In this document: piece after piece, positions 62,363 to 64,000 of the stretch
Layout of the letters: each line of letters starts with the position of its first letter
How positions within the stretch are numbered: position 1 is the stretch's first letter
Assembly: GCA_039725955.1 (NCBI GenBank)
Contig: CP091033.1
Coordinates: 1,054,001-1,118,000 of the forward strand
Reading direction: 5' to 3'
DNA: 64,000 nt
Origin: Sinorhizobium sp. B11
Lineage (GTDB): Bacteria > Pseudomonadota > Alphaproteobacteria > Rhizobiales > Rhizobiaceae
Notes under the pieces: generated by a model
What the model was told of the DNA's origin: nothing
Database searches by the model: none
What the model saw: only the letters and a program-made list of their open reading frames with translations
Position numbers and translations under genes: made by a program

Positions 62363-63043
62363 TCATATTTTGGATCGCCTATGAGCGATGATCTCTGCAA
62401 GGATGGCGACGGCGATTTCGCCTGGCTCCCTCGCGCCGATGTCGAGGCCGATCGGGCCCCGAATGCGCTCAAGAAGCGACTGTTCGAAACCCTCCGCTCG
62501 GAGGCGCTCCATTCTCGCAACGTGGGTTCTCGAACTACCGAGGGCACCGATATAGAAGCTACCGGCCCTCAGAGCTTTCTCGACAGCCGGATCGTCGATT
62601 TTCGGGTCGTGACTCAGGGCAACGATCGCGGTGTTGGCATCGACTGATAATTCTTCGAACGCTTCATCGGGCCATGCTGGAAGCACGACGACACCGGGGA
62701 AGCGGTCCTCGGTTGCGAAAGCCTCCCGCGGATCGATAACGATGGTCTCCATCCCCGCCCGGATCGCCATAGGTGCCAATGACTGTGCGATATGGACTGC
62801 GCCGATTATCAAGAGCCGGATCGCGGGACGATGCACATTCAGGAAATATGGAATACCGTCGATCTCGGTTCTGGAGGAAAGTCCGTCCGTCAGGGCGCGG
62901 CGTGCAGCTTCGGCGACCGCACCGTCGACGCAATCGGCAGCTCTTAACAATTCCTGGCTTCCTGTGACGAGATTGATGATCTCAACCACCGGAATCCTGT
63001 GTGCCTTCGCCGAGTTGAGTGCGGTGACGAGACTTAGGTCCAT
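62363..63043 (-). CDS. XdhC/CoxI-type molybdoenzyme maturation protein (Rossmann part)
   Basis: About 226 aa. The Rossmann-like XdhC_C domain is clear: LLIIGAVHIAQSLAPMAIRAG (near residue 95), VIDPREAFAT, ALSHDPKIDDPAVEKAL, FYIGALGSSRTHVARMERL and GPIGLDIGAREPGEIAVAILAEI. XdhC proteins bind and protect the molybdenum cofactor during sulfuration and hand it to the apo-enzyme. ATG 63043 overlaps the stop of the next upstream gene (ATGA). Its N-terminal 90 residues are a partial second XdhC-type segment. Chaperone role is established for the family. Confidence 0.88.
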   Translation of the reverse strand: MDLSLVTALNSAKAHRIPVVEIINLVTGSQELLRAADCVDGAVAEAARRALTDGLSSRTEIDGIPYFLNVHRPAIRLLIIGAVHIAQSLAPMAIRAGMETIVIDPREAFATEDRFPGVVVLPAWPDEAFEELSVDANTAIVALSHDPKIDDPAVEKALRAGSFYIGALGSSRTHVARMERLRAEGFEQSLLERIRGPIGLDIGAREPGEIAVAILAEIIAHRRSKI

Positions 63044-63351
63044 CAGTTCAGCCTCGATACGAATACTGATATAGTACCGCCACACGAGAGCCCGACGCGC
63101 CACGCTGTTTCGTTCGCAACGCCGAACTCGATAAGCCTAGCTTCGCCGCTGCCAATTACGTCTATTGCCTCGAGGACAACCGCGCCCTCGACGCATCCGC
63201 CTGAAACCGATCCTTCGAAATTCCCTTGGTCATCGATGACCAATCTGCTCCCCGCCGGCCGGGGCGACGAACCCCATGTGCTTACGACGGTTGCGATAGC
63301 CACTCCTCTCCCTGAACGGTGCCATATTTCGGCGGTCTCCAATGGATCCAT
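63043..63351 (-). CDS. Short XdhC/CoxI N-terminal-domain protein
   Basis: A 102-aa protein consisting only of the XdhC_CoxI N-terminal domain: VAIATVVSTWGSSPRPAGSRLVI, then GNFEGSVSGGCVEGAVVLEA with the conserved Cys, and GLSCGGTISVFV. Full-length XdhC combines this with the Rossmann part in one chain, so here the two halves are separate overlapping genes. ATG 63351 lies eight bases after GAGG; a GTG five codons upstream is the alternative. It follows the 2Fe-2S subunit gene by 38 bases. Confidence 0.88.
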   Translation of the reverse strand: MDPLETAEIWHRSGRGVAIATVVSTWGSSPRPAGSRLVIDDQGNFEGSVSGGCVEGAVVLEAIDVIGSGEARLIEFGVANETAWRVGLSCGGTISVFVSRLN

Positions 63352-63388
63352 TTGACTATTCCTCACGCAAGAATTTGATCATTGAAGG

Positions 63389-63838
63389 TCAGGCCGATGC
63401 TGAGTGGATCGCTTCCCGAATCCGGACGTATGTGCCGCATCTGCAGATGTTGCCTGCCATGGCTTCGTCGATCTCAGCGTCGGTCGGCTTCGGGTTGGCG
63501 GCGAGCAGAGACGTTGCCGACATTATCTGTCCTGACTGACAGTACCCGCACTGAACGACTTCTTTCTCGAGCCAGGCGGCCTGGACCTTCGCACCGATTT
63601 CCGTCTTGCCCACGCCTTCGATCGTCGTGATCGTCTGGCTGTCAATCATATCCATGGTCGTCTGACATGCGCGCACGGCCACGCCATCTATATGGACCGT
63701 ACAAGCGCCACACTGGGCAATGCCGCATCCGTATTTGGTACCTGTCATGCCGAGGATGTCGCGCAGCACCCAAAGGAGCGGCATTTCATCCGGGGCATCG
63801 ACCTGATGCGTTTCGCCATTAATAACGAGGCTTTTCAT
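63389..63838 (-). CDS. 2Fe-2S subunit of a molybdenum hydroxylase (IorA/CoxS-type)
   Basis: A 149-aa small subunit. The plant-type cluster is [16 protein letters not shown] (with a further Cys in RACQTT) and the second cluster in the helical domain is [10 protein letters not shown]...[16 protein letters not shown]. It relays electrons from the molybdenum site to the acceptor. ATG 63838 follows GAGGAGCGGAAAG. The cytochrome c fragment directly upstream is the likely acceptor, as in isoquinoline or aldehyde oxidoreductases. The large molybdopterin subunit is not in the window and should lie to the right. Confidence 0.93.
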   Translation of the reverse strand: MKSLVINGETHQVDAPDEMPLLWVLRDILGMTGTKYGCGIAQCGACTVHIDGVAVRACQTTMDMIDSQTITTIEGVGKTEIGAKVQAAWLEKEVVQCGYCQSGQIMSATSLLAANPKPTDAEIDEAMAGNICRCGTYVRIREAIHSASA

Positions 63839-63861
63839 CTTTCCGCTCCTCTGGTGCCGGA

Positions 63862-64000
63862 TTAGTGGACAGTGAGTGTTTTCAGGTAGGCAATGACATC
63901 GGCGCGATCCTGATCCTTCTGGATCGACACGGTCATTCGGGTGCCCTTTACGACGCCCGAAGGCGACTTGAGGAATGCGTCCAGCGTAGCCTCGTCCCAC
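63862..64000 (-). CDS. Cytochrome c, C-terminal fragment at window edge
   Basis: The last 45 codons of a gene entering from the right. They read [15 protein letters not shown] then [24 protein letters not shown], the axial-methionine region and final helix of a class I c-type cytochrome. The heme CXXCH motif lies outside the window. It ends 24 bases before the 2Fe-2S subunit start and probably encodes a cytochrome electron acceptor of the molybdenum hydroxylase. Confidence 0.85.
   Translation of the reverse strand, partial: WDEATLDAFLKSPSGVVKGTRMTVSIQKDQDRADVIAYLKTLTVH

Overview
The window looks like an accessory stretch of a Rhizobiaceae genome (Rhizobium/Agrobacterium type). Sugar ABC and TRAP transporters are dense, the left half is GC-rich, a GatZ/AgaS-type sugar cluster is present, and a long double-HAMP chemoreceptor ends in a CheR-tether pentapeptide. 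The genus is inferred from gene content, not from a marker gene. No rRNA, tRNA or CRISPR array was seen.

Positions 1-10480 hold acquisition and oxidation of small organic solutes. On the plus strand is an ABC importer of the spermidine/putrescine type (its ATPase is cut by the window edge), followed by an SDR. On the minus strand are an Ldh_2-family dehydrogenase, a GntR/FCD regulator, a complete TRAP transporter (dctP, dctQ, dctM) and a zinc alcohol dehydrogenase. A good operator-like palindrome precedes the GntR gene.

Positions 10602-21290 hold a carbohydrate locus: an AraC regulator, a GH4 alpha-galactosidase (melA), then a tightly coupled plus-strand run of DeoR regulator, BadF-type sugar kinase, binding protein, two permeases, AgaS-like SIS isomerase, GatZ/KbaZ and MalK-type ATPase. 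No GatY aldolase or PfkB kinase is present, which suggests a short amino-sugar route ending at fructose 6-phosphate. Next come the chemoreceptor, a LuxR-type regulator and a secreted cupin.

Positions 25740-37590 hold a mobile and damaged region. It contains a Tn7-like/Tn5053-like transposition module (tniQ, tniB/tnsC, tniA/tnsB) with TnsB-site-like repeats at one end. The tnsB reading frame appears to be split, and an IS3-family element without a target duplication cuts the module off from a truncated metzincin-like protein. A MobA-like nucleotidyltransferase and a frameshifted AlbA/Schlafen-like gene follow.

Positions 37593-55507 hold a stress/detoxification block bracketed by two full-length paralogous regulators (OmpR/CadC-type winged helix plus NB-ARC-type ATPase). 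Inside are a metallo-beta-lactamase-fold hydrolase, a TetR regulator, a chloroperoxidase-like hydrolase, an aldo-keto reductase, an EmrAB-type efflux pair (emrA frameshifted in a T7 run), an overlapping kefF-kefB-triheme cytochrome c operon and a DUF983 protein.

Positions 55616-64000 begin with a second IS3-family element (4-bp target duplication TCTC). After it come another MBL hydrolase, two alpha/beta hydrolases and a pyridine nucleotide-disulfide oxidoreductase. The window ends in a minus-strand molybdenum-hydroxylase locus: cytochrome c fragment, 2Fe-2S subunit, two XdhC-type proteins and a molybdopterin-binding protein.
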